In this document: positions 35,416-43,027 of the stretch, piece after piece
Layout of the letters: each line of letters opens with the position of its first letter
How positions within the stretch are numbered: position 1 is the stretch's first letter
NCBI GenBank assembly: GCA_910589655.1
Contig: CAJUTJ010000097.1
Coordinates: 1 to 48,634 of the forward strand
Length of the DNA: 48,634 nt
Direction: 5' to 3'
From: an uncultured Acetatifactor sp.
GTDB lineage: Bacteria > Bacillota > Clostridia > Lachnospirales > Lachnospiraceae
Translations under genes and position numbers: made by a program
Notes under the pieces: generated by a model
Seen by the model: only the letters and a program-made list of their open reading frames with translations
The model's database searches: none
Told to the model about the DNA's origin: nothing

Positions 35416-35424
35416 AGTATAACA
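35416..35424 (-). promoter_or_regulatory. Extended -10 promoter element of relQ
   Basis: TGTTATACT (TGn plus TATACT) lies about 45 bases before the start codon on the minus strand. No good -35 is seen at 17 bases, as is usual for extended -10 promoters. Confidence 0.55.
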
Positions 35425-35616
35425 TAAAATGCATTGAAAATGTATATTATTCACAAATATTTAATCTTTTTTCTCCTTTTTTTATCCACATCTTTCTATA
35501 TATATGACCGCCGCTCACAAATTATTCGTAACAAGTCATACTTTTCCGGAAAATATTTGGCAAACACAGCAAATCTCAGCGTTGTAAATATCCTTTGCTA
35601 TAATAGCTTCTATCAT

Positions 35617-35725
35617 GTTATTGTTCACTCGCTGTCGCCGCGAGGTGTTTTCACGCTGTTTCTGCGTGATAAACCCGAGACAGACATGCTCGAAATCGCT
35701 GTTTTGCAATTTCTGTGTATAACAC
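35617..35725 (-). mobile_element. MITE-like element, copy H (right end lost)
   Basis: It begins GTTATTGTTCAC with the CTGTCGCCGCGAGG block, CACGC/GCGTG and CGAAATCGC, nearly identical to copy D. Homology stops at TTTCTGTGTATAACAC. The lost end lies toward the following small gene. Confidence 0.75.
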
Positions 35726-35810
35726 ATCTGCCTGTATAATATTGCTATTGCAATTCCTATTTTAAAAAGGTAAAATCAATTCAATATTAAGCTTGGCAAA
35801 GGGGAATAAT

Positions 35811-36077
35811 ATGTTTCGTTTATGGGCAAGAATTTTCCAAGACAATCACATGTTAAAAGATACCTGTATTGCGGACGGCAGTGAAGATACCCGCACTCAC
35901 AAAGTGTTCCGCGCATTGGAGGAAGTATGCTGCCAATTTGATCTGGGGAAACCGATCTGGCTCGACAAGACGGCTGCCGACTTCAAACGCCACCGTAAGA
36001 CGCGCTTTACTCAGGACAATTTTATAGAAGAAATTGAATTTGATTACCTTGAAATTCAAGTCATTGAAGAAGACTAG
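35811..36077 (+). CDS. Small conserved-looking cytosolic protein of unknown function
   Basis: An 88-residue acidic protein (MFRLWARIF ... YLEIQVIEED) without membrane segment or cysteine motif beyond one CC pair. It contains LEEVCCQFDLGKPIWLDK and ADFKRHRKTRFTQDNFIEEI. I have the impression of similar short proteins in Lachnospiraceae but know no function. Start MFRLW follows AAAGGGGA with proper spacing. A TGTATAAT extended -10 lies about 70 bp upstream, next to MITE copy H. It has no operon partner: relQ is divergent and repeats follow. Confidence 0.7.
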   Translation: MFRLWARIFQDNHMLKDTCIADGSEDTRTHKVFRALEEVCCQFDLGKPIWLDKTAADFKRHRKTRFTQDNFIEEIEFDYLEIQVIEED

Positions 36078-36144
36078 CTTTTCATAAACAGCTTTTTGCC
36101 TTGGCGCAGAACGGATCTGCGGGATGCTGCCTCTAAGCGTCTCC

Positions 36145-36373
36145 GAAATTGACACTTGCATCCCACAGGGTGTAACGCAGGCCGTTACTTTTCACACCCA
36201 CGCCACCGCGAGGCGTTTTCATGCGTTTTTTGCGTGATCAAACCAAAGCCATTAGAATAATCGCTTGGATGCCGTGCGCGAAACCGCTGTTTAGCGGTTT
36301 CTGTGCATGCGTTATTGGTCGCGGAGTGAACAATAACCGCAGGCCTCACGGAAAATATTTTTAACACGCTCCG
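36145..36373. repeat. Partial second-family element interrupted by MITE copy I
   Basis: Outside the MITE, 36145-36183 and 36346-36373 together align with the right half of the element at 4267-4425: TCCG-TTGA-ACTTGC-TCCCACA, then TTTTTAACACGCTCCG. The left arm is not found. Removing copy I and one target duplication restores continuity. Confidence 0.6.
36184..36337 (-). mobile_element. MITE-like element, copy I (full length, long subtype)
   Basis: 154 bp with ends GTTACTTTTCAC and GTGAACAATAAC. It is flanked by the perfect 8-bp repeat CGCAGGCC (36176-36183 and 36338-36345). GAAACCGC/GCGGTTTC is fully paired. It contains the CAAACCAAAGC...CGCTTGG block that defines the longer subtype shared with E and K. 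Confidence 0.92.
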
Positions 36374-36376
36374 GTA

Positions 36377-36405
36377 TTGACATTTCTGTTTTTCTGATGT
36401 AATAT
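36377..36405 (+). promoter_or_regulatory. Promoter upstream of the hemolysin III gene
   Basis: TTGACA (36377-36382), 17-base spacer, TAATAT (36400-36405). If used, the untranslated leader is about 265 nt. Confidence 0.65.
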
Positions 36406-36611
36406 TCATATAACCAATACATAGTTTTCAATACTACATGTTATAATATATTCAAACATGTTTTGTATTTTAAATTACCCAGATTATTACAATGCTATGA
36501 TGCAACTGTTTTTCACAGAAAAATGAGCGGATTTGATTTGTTTCAGGATTAGTTGTCTGATTTCATAAGTGAATGACATTGCATAGCAAATTATGACACG
36601 AAATTTATGTG

Positions 36612-36660
36612 GAAACGTCGCAAATCCCAAAGGCAGGATACCGCCTTGCAGTAACGTTTC
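36612..36660 (+). promoter_or_regulatory. Structured 5' leader of the hemolysin III gene
   Basis: GAAACGT (36612-36618) pairs with ACGTTTC (36654-36660), enclosing AAGGC/GCCTT (36630-36647). The outer stem ends 5 bases before the GGAGG site, so its folding could affect translation. It matches no riboswitch class I know. Confidence 0.4.
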
Positions 36661-36675
36661 GGAATGGAGGTTATT

Positions 36676-37326
36676 ATGCAGATTACAATCAGAGAACCCG
36701 GAAGCGCCATCACTCATTTCATTGGCATGATACTTGCCGTTTTCGCCGCAGTGCCCCTTTTGATTAAGGCGGGGGTTACCTCCGGCGGCCGCAGTTTTAC
36801 GGCATTGGCAATTTTTATGGCAAGCATGATTTTACTATACGGCGCCAGCGCAATGTATCATTCCGTCAATTTGGCAGGAAGGCCGCTGCGCATTTTCCAG
36901 AAGCTGGATCACATGATGATATTTGTCCTCATTGCGGGCTCCTATACCCCCGTGTGTCTGGTGGTTCTGGGAGGAGATATCGGATACAAGCTTTTGGCTC
37001 TGGTCTGGGGGATTGCATTGGCCGGCATGACGATCAAAGCTTGCTGGATTACCTGCCCGAAATGGTTTTCTTCCATTATTTATATTGCCATGGGCTGGGT
37101 CTGCGTCCTCGTCTTCGGGCAGCTCCTAGACACCCTTCCTACTGCCGCATTCCTATGGCTGCTGGCAGGCGGTATCATCTATACCTTAGGGGGCGTAATC
37201 TATGCCTTAAAGCTTCCGATTTTCAACGCAAGGCACAAAGCATTCGGATCCCACGAGGTTTTCCATTTGTTTGTAATGGGCGGCAGCTTTTGCCATTTTA
37301 TCTTTATGTATCTGTTTGTGGCATAA
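36676..37326 (+). CDS. Hemolysin III / PAQR-family membrane protein
   Basis: A seven-helix membrane protein of the YqfA/HlyIII branch of the PAQR superfamily, suspected metal-dependent hydrolases with roles in membrane fluidity; toxin activity should not be assumed. The 216-residue product shows the family histidines and aspartate: HFIGMILAVF in the first helix region, AMYHSVN, LDHMMIFVLIAGSYTPVC, and HEVFHLFVMGGSFCHF at the end. Start MQITIREPG follows GGAGG by 5 bases; the ATG four codons earlier overlaps that site. It is monocistronic with its own promoter and terminator, and has an unusually long leader. Confidence 0.92.
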   Translation: MQITIREPGSAITHFIGMILAVFAAVPLLIKAGVTSGGRSFTALAIFMASMILLYGASAMYHSVNLAGRPLRIFQKLDHMMIFVLIAGSYTPVCLVVLGGDIGYKLLALVWGIALAGMTIKACWITCPKWFSSIIYIAMGWVCVLVFGQLLDTLPTAAFLWLLAGGIIYTLGGVIYALKLPIFNARHKAFGSHEVFHLFVMGGSFCHFIFMYLFVA

Positions 37327-37341
37327 AATTTTTAAAATGCA

Positions 37342-37386
37342 AGCCGGAGAGCGATATTTCAAGCAGCTCTCCGGCTCATTTTTATA
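37342..37386. terminator. Bidirectional terminator between hemolysin III and serine hydrolase genes
   Basis: AGCCGGAGAG (37342-37351) pairs perfectly with CTCTCCGGCT (37367-37376). The rightward tail is CATTTTTATA. The leftward tail is TTGCATTTTAAAAATTTT, so it can serve both converging genes. Confidence 0.88.
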
Positions 37387-37428
37387 TCACGGTATTCCGA
37401 TTATAAACCATTATTCTCCGGCAATGTC

Positions 37429-38838
37429 CTATTTACCGCACTCTGCGGAGGCAAATCCCTGAAAATGCCCTTTCATTTCCTTGGGAAGCATTTCCCCCGC
37501 ACAGACCGAGCGGACGCTTATGCGCTCCTCCTTCCAAGCGAAGTCCATCCGGACATTTCCCATGTCTTCAGAAAGCACATAACATTCTAAAATAAAATGC
37601 CCCATCTTCCACACGCCCCGGCACTCACAGGAAAACCCGGTATTCAAAAAAGGCTGTTGTATCCATTTCTCCGGATCAAATATAAAGGAAAATTCCTCTC
37701 CGGAAACGGAAAGGGCCACCTTCTTTTTCTCCCAGTCAAAGACTGCCTTATCCCATTTCAATGTATTAGGGTAAAAAGCATAGCTTTTGCCCTGTGAACA
37801 TTCCCTCAGCAGCCTCTCCTCTCCGGCAAAATCATGTCCGGAAGGCTTTCCCGCCGGCTTCGCCTGCCCTACGGAAGCTTCCAGATACGGATAAACCGTC
37901 CGGTAAAAGCAATCGTGCAAAATCTGGACTCCCGCCGGATTTCCGATGGTGTCGGCCATGGTGACATAGCAGAAATCATACTGAGGAAAACAGACCGCCA
38001 ACTGTCCTCCCATGCCGAAAAAGGTAAAACCCTCTTCCCGGGGCATCCAGATAAAAAAGCCGTAACCGCACTGCTCGTCCAGTACCGGATGCAGATCCGT
38101 AGGAACCTGACAGCTTACGGCCTCCCGCATATATTCCTCCGGAAGAAGCTCTTTTCCCTGAAACGTACCGAGATGATTGCATAGCTGCGCCACTGCCGCC
38201 ACATCCCTCAGTGTACACATCAGCCCGCTTCCTCCCTGAGATACTCCCACAGGGTCGGGGATGATATACGCTTCCTTGGAAAAGCCCAGCTCATCCAGCA
38301 TTTTTTCACGCATATAATCCAGCATCTTCCTGCCCGTAAGCTTTTCCACCAGTGCGGCCAGCACCAGAGAAGAGGATGTGTCATAAGAGAAAACCGTCCC
38401 CGGCACATGATCCGGCTCCACCCGGAAAAAGGATTCCGTCCAATCCTTTCCCGCATATCTCTTGTATGTAGTGGAAGAATGGCAGGTCCGCATGGTCAGC
38501 ATGTCCCGGATGGTCATTTCCTCACACCATGGATGTACCCCTTCCTCCGGAAGCTTTTCCGGAAAAAAGGTGCAGATCCGATCCGACAGGTTTACCAGCC
38601 CATCCTTTACCAGCAGTCCCACCGCCAATGCCGTAAAGCTCTTTGTCACGGAAAACATGCGGTGAAGGCTCTCCCTGCCAAAGGGCGCATAATATTTTTC
38701 CGCCAGAATATTTTCGCCTTTGATCAGCAGGTAGCCGTGAATCCGCACGCGAAGCTTCTTTAACTGGCTTTCCATCTCTTCCACTGCTTCCGTCGGTATC
38801 CCGAAAGCTTCCGGTCTTGCCTCTTTCCAATAAAGCAT
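37429..38838 (-). CDS. Serine hydrolase of the class C beta-lactamase/esterase fold
   Basis: A penicillin-binding-protein-like hydrolase (Beta-lactamase family PF00144). The 469-residue product has the nucleophile motif SVTK (S-x-x-K) near residue 86, YDTS in the place of the second Tyr motif near 150, and family features GGSGLMCTLRDVA and GYGFFIW. There is no signal peptide, so a cytosolic esterase or peptidase is likelier than antibiotic resistance. The C-terminal about 130 residues form an extra beta-rich domain. The start is behind AAAGGAG. A small TAAGAGG/CCTCTTA hairpin lies in the leader at 38861-38885. Its substrate is unknown. Confidence 0.85.
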   Translation of the reverse strand: MLYWKEARPEAFGIPTEAVEEMESQLKKLRVRIHGYLLIKGENILAEKYYAPFGRESLHRMFSVTKSFTALAVGLLVKDGLVNLSDRICTFFPEKLPEEGVHPWCEEMTIRDMLTMRTCHSSTTYKRYAGKDWTESFFRVEPDHVPGTVFSYDTSSSLVLAALVEKLTGRKMLDYMREKMLDELGFSKEAYIIPDPVGVSQGGSGLMCTLRDVAAVAQLCNHLGTFQGKELLPEEYMREAVSCQVPTDLHPVLDEQCGYGFFIWMPREEGFTFFGMGGQLAVCFPQYDFCYVTMADTIGNPAGVQILHDCFYRTVYPYLEASVGQAKPAGKPSGHDFAGEERLLRECSQGKSYAFYPNTLKWDKAVFDWEKKKVALSVSGEEFSFIFDPEKWIQQPFLNTGFSCECRGVWKMGHFILECYVLSEDMGNVRMDFAWKEERISVRSVCAGEMLPKEMKGHFQGFASAECGK

Positions 38839-39061
38839 AGTTTCTCCTTTCTACACTGCTTAAGAGGAGGCGTAAACCCCTCTTAAATTATTTGCGGTTC
38901 TTTATAAGCCCATTCAAGTTTCTTGTTAAAAGTAAAACACAGCCGCCGCAATGCCATAAGTTTTTTCTGTTGTTTGGGTAACCAGCCAATTTGGAAGATA
39001 TGTGGATACCCAAAGTGCAGAAAGAACCTACCATAATTGCAGCGGCCGGACTTTCTTATCC

Positions 39062-39193
39062 TATTGTTTTGTTCCTATTGTATTATTCCTGTTATCCTTT
39101 TCTTATTGTTCTTTTCCCGTTGTTCTCTTCCTGTTGTTCTTTTCTTATTGTTTTATTACTGTTGTTGATTTCTGTTGTTCTTTTCCCGTTGTT
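39062..39193 (-). repeat. 14-bp tandem array beginning at the galE stop codon
   Basis: On the plus strand nine units (eight of 14 bp, one of 13) of the form Y-R-T-T-G-T-T-C-T-T-T-T-C-Y run from 39062 to 39186, with a partial to 39193. On the minus strand it is a purine-rich AACAAYRGGAAAAG array forming the 3' end of the galE transcript. The other part of the 38839-39191 gap (38886-39061) shows nothing recognised. Confidence 0.8.
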
Positions 39194-40208
39194 ACTCGTC
39201 ATACCCGTTGGGGTTATTCTTCTGCCATCTCCATGAATCCGCACACATTTCCTTGATACCGTACTGTGCTTCCCAGCCCAGCTCCTCCTTTGCAAGACTC
39301 GCGTCCGCATAGCAGGAAGCAATGTCTCCCGGACGGCGTTCCTTTATCACATAGGGAATCTTCACGCCCGTGGCTTCCTCGAAATTCTTCACGATATCCA
39401 GAACGCTGTAGCCTGTGCCCGTGCCCAGATTATAAACCTTCAACCCCGATTTCTCTTCGATCTTCTTCAATGCCTTCACATGGCCCACTGCCAAATCCAC
39501 CACATGAATGTAATCGCGGACGCCCGTACCGTCATGAGTGTCATAATCATTCCCGAATACTCCCAGCTCCTTTAATTTCCCCACTGCCACTTGGGTAATA
39601 TAGGGCATCAGATTGTTGGGGATGCCGTTGGGATTCTCACCCATAGTCCCGCTGGGATGTGCCCCGATAGGATTAAAATAGCGGAGCAGGATCACATTCC
39701 ACTCGGGATCAGCCTTCTGGATATCCGATAAAATCTGCTCCAGCATAGACTTGGTCCAGCCATAAGGATTGGTACACTGACCCTTCGGGCATTCCTCCGT
39801 AATCGGAATGAATGCAGGATTGCCGTACACGGTTGCACTGGAAGAAAAGATAATATTCTTCACATCATGCTTTCTCATCACATCTACCAATGTTAAAGTA
39901 CCTGCAATGTTGTTCTCATAATACTCCCATGGCTTTTGTACGGATTCTCCCACTGCCTTCAAACCCGCAAAGTGAATCACCGCATCAATTTTTTCCTTGG
40001 AAAATATTTCTTCCAAAGCCTCTCTGTCCAAAATATCAGCCTTATAAAAAGGAACTTGTTTTCCGGTAATCGCCTCCACACGCTGCAAAGACTTTTCACT
40101 GGAATTACACAAATTGTCAAGCACTGCCACATCATAGCCTGCCTGCTGCAGTTCTGCCACCGTATGGCTGCCGATGAATCCGGCGCCGCCCGTTACCAAT
40201 ATTTTCAT
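39192..40208 (-). CDS. galE: UDP-glucose 4-epimerase
   Basis: Interconverts UDP-glucose and UDP-galactose (possibly also the N-acetyl forms), linking galactose use to envelope sugar supply. The 338-residue product has the family length. It shows VTGGAGFIGSHTVAEL at the N-terminus, the FAGLKAVGES and SSSATVYG motifs, and the catalytic NPYGWTKSMLEQIL (Y-x-x-x-K), then GTGTGYSV and PYVIKERRPGDIA. Start MKILVTGG follows GAGGG; four earlier codons are rejected. The pyrophosphorylase gene lies 246 bp upstream on the same strand. Its leader has a GCGCTG/CAGCGC hairpin at 40225-40239, and its stop codon lies inside a 14-bp tandem array. Confidence 0.96.
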   Translation of the reverse strand: MKILVTGGAGFIGSHTVAELQQAGYDVAVLDNLCNSSEKSLQRVEAITGKQVPFYKADILDREALEEIFSKEKIDAVIHFAGLKAVGESVQKPWEYYENNIAGTLTLVDVMRKHDVKNIIFSSSATVYGNPAFIPITEECPKGQCTNPYGWTKSMLEQILSDIQKADPEWNVILLRYFNPIGAHPSGTMGENPNGIPNNLMPYITQVAVGKLKELGVFGNDYDTHDGTGVRDYIHVVDLAVGHVKALKKIEEKSGLKVYNLGTGTGYSVLDIVKNFEEATGVKIPYVIKERRPGDIASCYADASLAKEELGWEAQYGIKEMCADSWRWQKNNPNGYDE

Positions 40209-40454
40209 AGCTGCCCTCATTTCCGCGCTGTCTCAGCGCATCGCTTTTTTAAGGAACAATGCCTGCCGCACTGCACCCTGTTACCTGTACGGAACCATCC
40301 GAAACAGCCTACACATATAACACAGTTTAAATGTTTACCTGCAAAGAAACTACACCAGCCTCATTTTCGGGAGGTTCCTTATATTTAGAATAGCCAAAAG
40401 GCAGCTCTATCTCAATACATATTTGTTATGAAAACCTGTCGAAATGTTATATTG

Positions 40455-41687
40455 TTAAAGTGTAATCCCGTTTTTCACCAACAGCTCTCTGGCGCTTTCC
40501 ACAGAGTCAACGCCCGTACTGTTTTTAATCGGTGCAAACTCTTTTTCCCGCACCACCTCAAAAGGCAGACAGCTGTCCAGCTGATGAATCATATCCAACA
40601 CCAGATTTTCATATTTATAGCCGTTAGGTTCCTCGGGCTTCACAAGTTTACCCTCTTCATCCAGACAGGGAATTTTTTTCTCCACAATATGAAGGGGCAG
40701 ACTGCCTGCGGCCATTTTTTCCAGATCGGCCACACGGAACAGATAATTTAAAATCACGCCGAAATTGTACGCAGGATCGCCGTTTTCGTCTTTCGCATCC
40801 CTCATCTCGTCGGAAAGCTCATAGTACTCTACTATGGAAGGTTTTCCGTCCTCCAGACACATGACGCCCACCTTCTCGTCCGGCGCATTCTTCCTGACCA
40901 CCTTTGCCCCCACGGCACAATCTCTCTTCAGAACCGCTCCGATAAAGCAAGGATCCGCAATCCGCTGCAGCACATTGTCCACGGCAAAAATGTTCAGCCA
41001 TTCTATTCCTTCCCTGTGAATGGTTTCCATAAGACCCGCATTTTTCAGGGAGACAAACCAGCCGCCGTTTCCGTTAGGAGAAGTGGAAATCCTGCCCTTC
41101 TCCTCCAGATATATTTTGCCGTTATAATCTGTGGCCGCCGCCATTGCCTGTTTAAAGAAATGAATGTACTCCTCCCGATATCCGAAGTATTGGTGTTCTT
41201 TTAAAAAGGAGGTGGTGGCCTCATGGTTTTTCTCGCTGGTCATAATAAACAAATGAATCCAAGTATCCGCCGACCGCACCACACTCATCAGATTATTGAT
41301 CAGGCATTCAAAAATATAGAGCTTTCTTGTAATGCCTATGTTATACATGCCCTTAGGATCTTCGGAGCCAAGACGAGTGCCCATGCCCCCCGCAAGCAGG
41401 ACAGCCCCCGCCTTTCCGGACCGGATTGCCTCCATTCCTGTCTCGGTAAAAGCATCCCTGTGTGCTTCGATCTCTTCCAGCTGCATAGCCGCCAGCGGAG
41501 TGATAACGCCTCTCTGAACCAGCTCTTCCCTGTGCCCGCAGGCTTCCAGAATCCCCATATCCGTAACTTCAATCTGGTCAAGCAATTCCTGCTGTTCCTC
41601 CGGGGAGAGCTCCCCGAAATATTTTAACACATGCTCCTGACCGTACCTCGCCAGTTTCTCTTTCGCTTGCTCCAATGTCATCGCCAT
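40455..41687 (-). CDS. UDP-sugar pyrophosphorylase (UDPGP family)
   Basis: A uridylyltransferase that makes a UDP-sugar from UTP and a sugar-1-phosphate. The 410-residue product is of the eukaryote-like UDPGP/UAP type (PF01704), not the GalU or GlmU type. It contains LLAGGMGTRLGSEDPKGMY (nucleotide-binding loop) near residues 98-116, TSEKNHEATTSFL, and NGNGGWF near 205. Whether it prefers glucose-, galactose- or GlcNAc-1-phosphate cannot be read. The neighbouring galE suggests galactose or hexosamine UDP-sugar metabolism. The start at 41687 follows TAGG; MTLEQAK two codons later is also possible. A promoter with a 12-bp tandem operator-like repeat lies at 41850-41900. Confidence 0.85.
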   Translation of the reverse strand: MAMTLEQAKEKLARYGQEHVLKYFGELSPEEQQELLDQIEVTDMGILEACGHREELVQRGVITPLAAMQLEEIEAHRDAFTETGMEAIRSGKAGAVLLAGGMGTRLGSEDPKGMYNIGITRKLYIFECLINNLMSVVRSADTWIHLFIMTSEKNHEATTSFLKEHQYFGYREEYIHFFKQAMAAATDYNGKIYLEEKGRISTSPNGNGGWFVSLKNAGLMETIHREGIEWLNIFAVDNVLQRIADPCFIGAVLKRDCAVGAKVVRKNAPDEKVGVMCLEDGKPSIVEYYELSDEMRDAKDENGDPAYNFGVILNYLFRVADLEKMAAGSLPLHIVEKKIPCLDEEGKLVKPEEPNGYKYENLVLDMIHQLDSCLPFEVVREKEFAPIKNSTGVDSVESARELLVKNGITL

Positions 41688-41849
41688 AGCCGTACCTATA
41701 ACCTTTCTTCCAAATATTATTCCTTTCCGTATCATTTATATGCCGGAATATTGTCTCCTTTGTATTCTGCAAAGTGTCCTGTTGAAATTGCCGTTTTTCC
41801 ATTCGCCGTAAGATTTCATCCCTTGGACGCCTTTACAATGCCTTGATTC

Positions 41850-41900
41850 AATTGTTATCAGAATTGTTATCAGTATAACAAAATTTTCCAACAAATACAA
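41850..41900 (-). promoter_or_regulatory. Promoter with tandem operator-like repeats upstream of the pyrophosphorylase gene
   Basis: TTGTAT (41895-41900), 17-base spacer, extended -10 TGTTATACT (-10 at 41872-41877). Immediately downstream, overlapping the start site, the 12-mer AATTGTTATCAG (plus strand) is repeated perfectly at 41850-41861 and 41862-41873. The arrangement suits a repressor. Confidence 0.6.
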
Positions 41901-41938
41901 CGTAATTAAGATTTCTTAAGGAAGTGTTAAGAAGCATA

Positions 41939-41975
41939 GTTACTTTTCACATCTACGCCACCGCGAGGTGTTGAC
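41939..41975 (-). mobile_element. Solo end of the MITE family, copy J
   Basis: GTTACTTTTCAC followed by ACGCCACCGCGAGGTG matches the left ends of copies C and I; the rest is absent. It lies between the promoter of the pyrophosphorylase gene and the end of the LRR gene. Confidence 0.6.
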
Positions 41976-42018
41976 AGAAACGCAATAAGGACAGCTCTGC
42001 CAAAGCAGTGCTGCCAAC

Positions 42019-42948
42019 CTACAGCTCCAGCTCCGTGAAAAAGTCTTCGGAGCCCCATGTTTCCTCTTGAAAACGGAGAAAAAACGCTTTCATCTCCGTA
42101 TGTTCTTCCCCGATATCCTCCAAGATACCGTTTATATTGTCTTTGGTTACGCAGCCTATGGATGCAAAAAGCCCGTAATATTCCCTGTGCGTTCCGTGCT
42201 CCGCAAGGATCACCTGCCATGCCTCCTCTTGGGTTTCGCCTTTCGTGTGGGTCCGCAGATAATCCTCCAGCTCCTTTTGCAGTCCGGCAGACAGTTTCCG
42301 GCAGAACAAGAGCCGGAGAAATATCAGCCGTACCTTTTCTTTTCGCCGACTGCTCATGTAAGCGGCAATATCCGTACTGCCATAGTCCTCCTCTCCGCAA
42401 AGGATTTGCTTGGAATATCCCTCCTGATCCGAAGTTCGGAGTATGGTAAGCATTCTGGCATCCCATTTTCCGTACCATTCCGCCGTTCCCGCCGCCGCTA
42501 TGTCCAAAAGATACGCCGCGTCCATGCGTGTCACGGCCGCCGCCATAAGTTCCGCGGGAAAAGCGGGCTGCCGGTCCGGCTCCGTTTTCCCGCCACAATG
42601 GCTTTCTCGGCATTCCGCTGCCGTAATCCGCTGCAATTCACCGCACTCCATAAATACGGCCTTGCCAAACCGTATCTCCTTACGGGGCAGCGTCACTTCC
42701 AAGAGATGGCCGCAATATGCAAAAGCCCAGTCCCCCACCTCTTCTACCGTATGGGGCAAAACCACATACCGAAGATTCTTTTTACTTAAAAAAGCTTTCT
42801 TGGCTATCCTTTTCACCGGCAGACCGTCCAGTTCCTCAGGCACCTCCACATGGGAAGAAAGCCCTTGGAACCGTGTGATCCGCACCTCGCTCTCTTCCGT
42901 CTCATAATACAGGCTGCCTTCTGCCAATTGCCATTCTTTTTCCCGCAT
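42019..42948 (-). CDS. Leucine-rich-repeat (BspA/LRR_5-like) protein in a MoxR-VWA cluster
   Basis: A 309-residue cytosolic-looking protein without signal peptide. Residues about 20-115 form three or four BspA-type LRR_5 units (VEVPEELDGLPVKRIAKKAF, LRYVVLPHTVEEVGDWAFAY, LLEVTLP). The rest (about 130-309) is a helical domain with an acidic C-terminus that I do not recognise. It is third in a VWA-MoxR-LRR order with an 80-bp gap, probably the same operon, and may act as adaptor or target for the ATPase/VWA pair. The ribosome binding site AGGAG is rather far (13 bases) from the ATG. Confidence 0.75.
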   Translation of the reverse strand: MREKEWQLAEGSLYYETEESEVRITRFQGLSSHVEVPEELDGLPVKRIAKKAFLSKKNLRYVVLPHTVEEVGDWAFAYCGHLLEVTLPRKEIRFGKAVFMECGELQRITAAECRESHCGGKTEPDRQPAFPAELMAAAVTRMDAAYLLDIAAAGTAEWYGKWDARMLTILRTSDQEGYSKQILCGEEDYGSTDIAAYMSSRRKEKVRLIFLRLLFCRKLSAGLQKELEDYLRTHTKGETQEEAWQVILAEHGTHREYYGLFASIGCVTKDNINGILEDIGEEHTEMKAFFLRFQEETWGSEDFFTELEL

Positions 42949-43027
42949 GTATTGTCAATACTCCTATTCTTTTCCGCTGCGGCACATTTTCTATTTCATG
43001 TCAGGGCGCTCCATGGTGAAACGCTTG

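Noticed and set aside
36676..37326. A hemolysin toxin
   Set aside because: The family name is historical; the sequence is a PAQR-type membrane protein with conserved metal-site histidines.
37429..38838. Antibiotic-resistance beta-lactamase
   Set aside because: The fold and S-x-x-K motif fit, but there is no signal peptide and an extra C-terminal domain is present; an esterase or peptidase is likelier.
7385..38885. Similar short inverted repeats (GGTGTGTAAACACC-type at 7385-7409, TAAGAGG/CCTCTTA at 38861-38885) before proC and the serine hydrolase gene
   Set aside because: Only two loosely similar copies; the resemblance (GTAAAC-CCCTCTT) may be chance.
40209..40454. A riboswitch or T-box in the galE leader
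   Set aside because: Only small hairpins (for example GCGCTG/CAGCGC at 40225-40239) were seen; no T-box or known riboswitch core.
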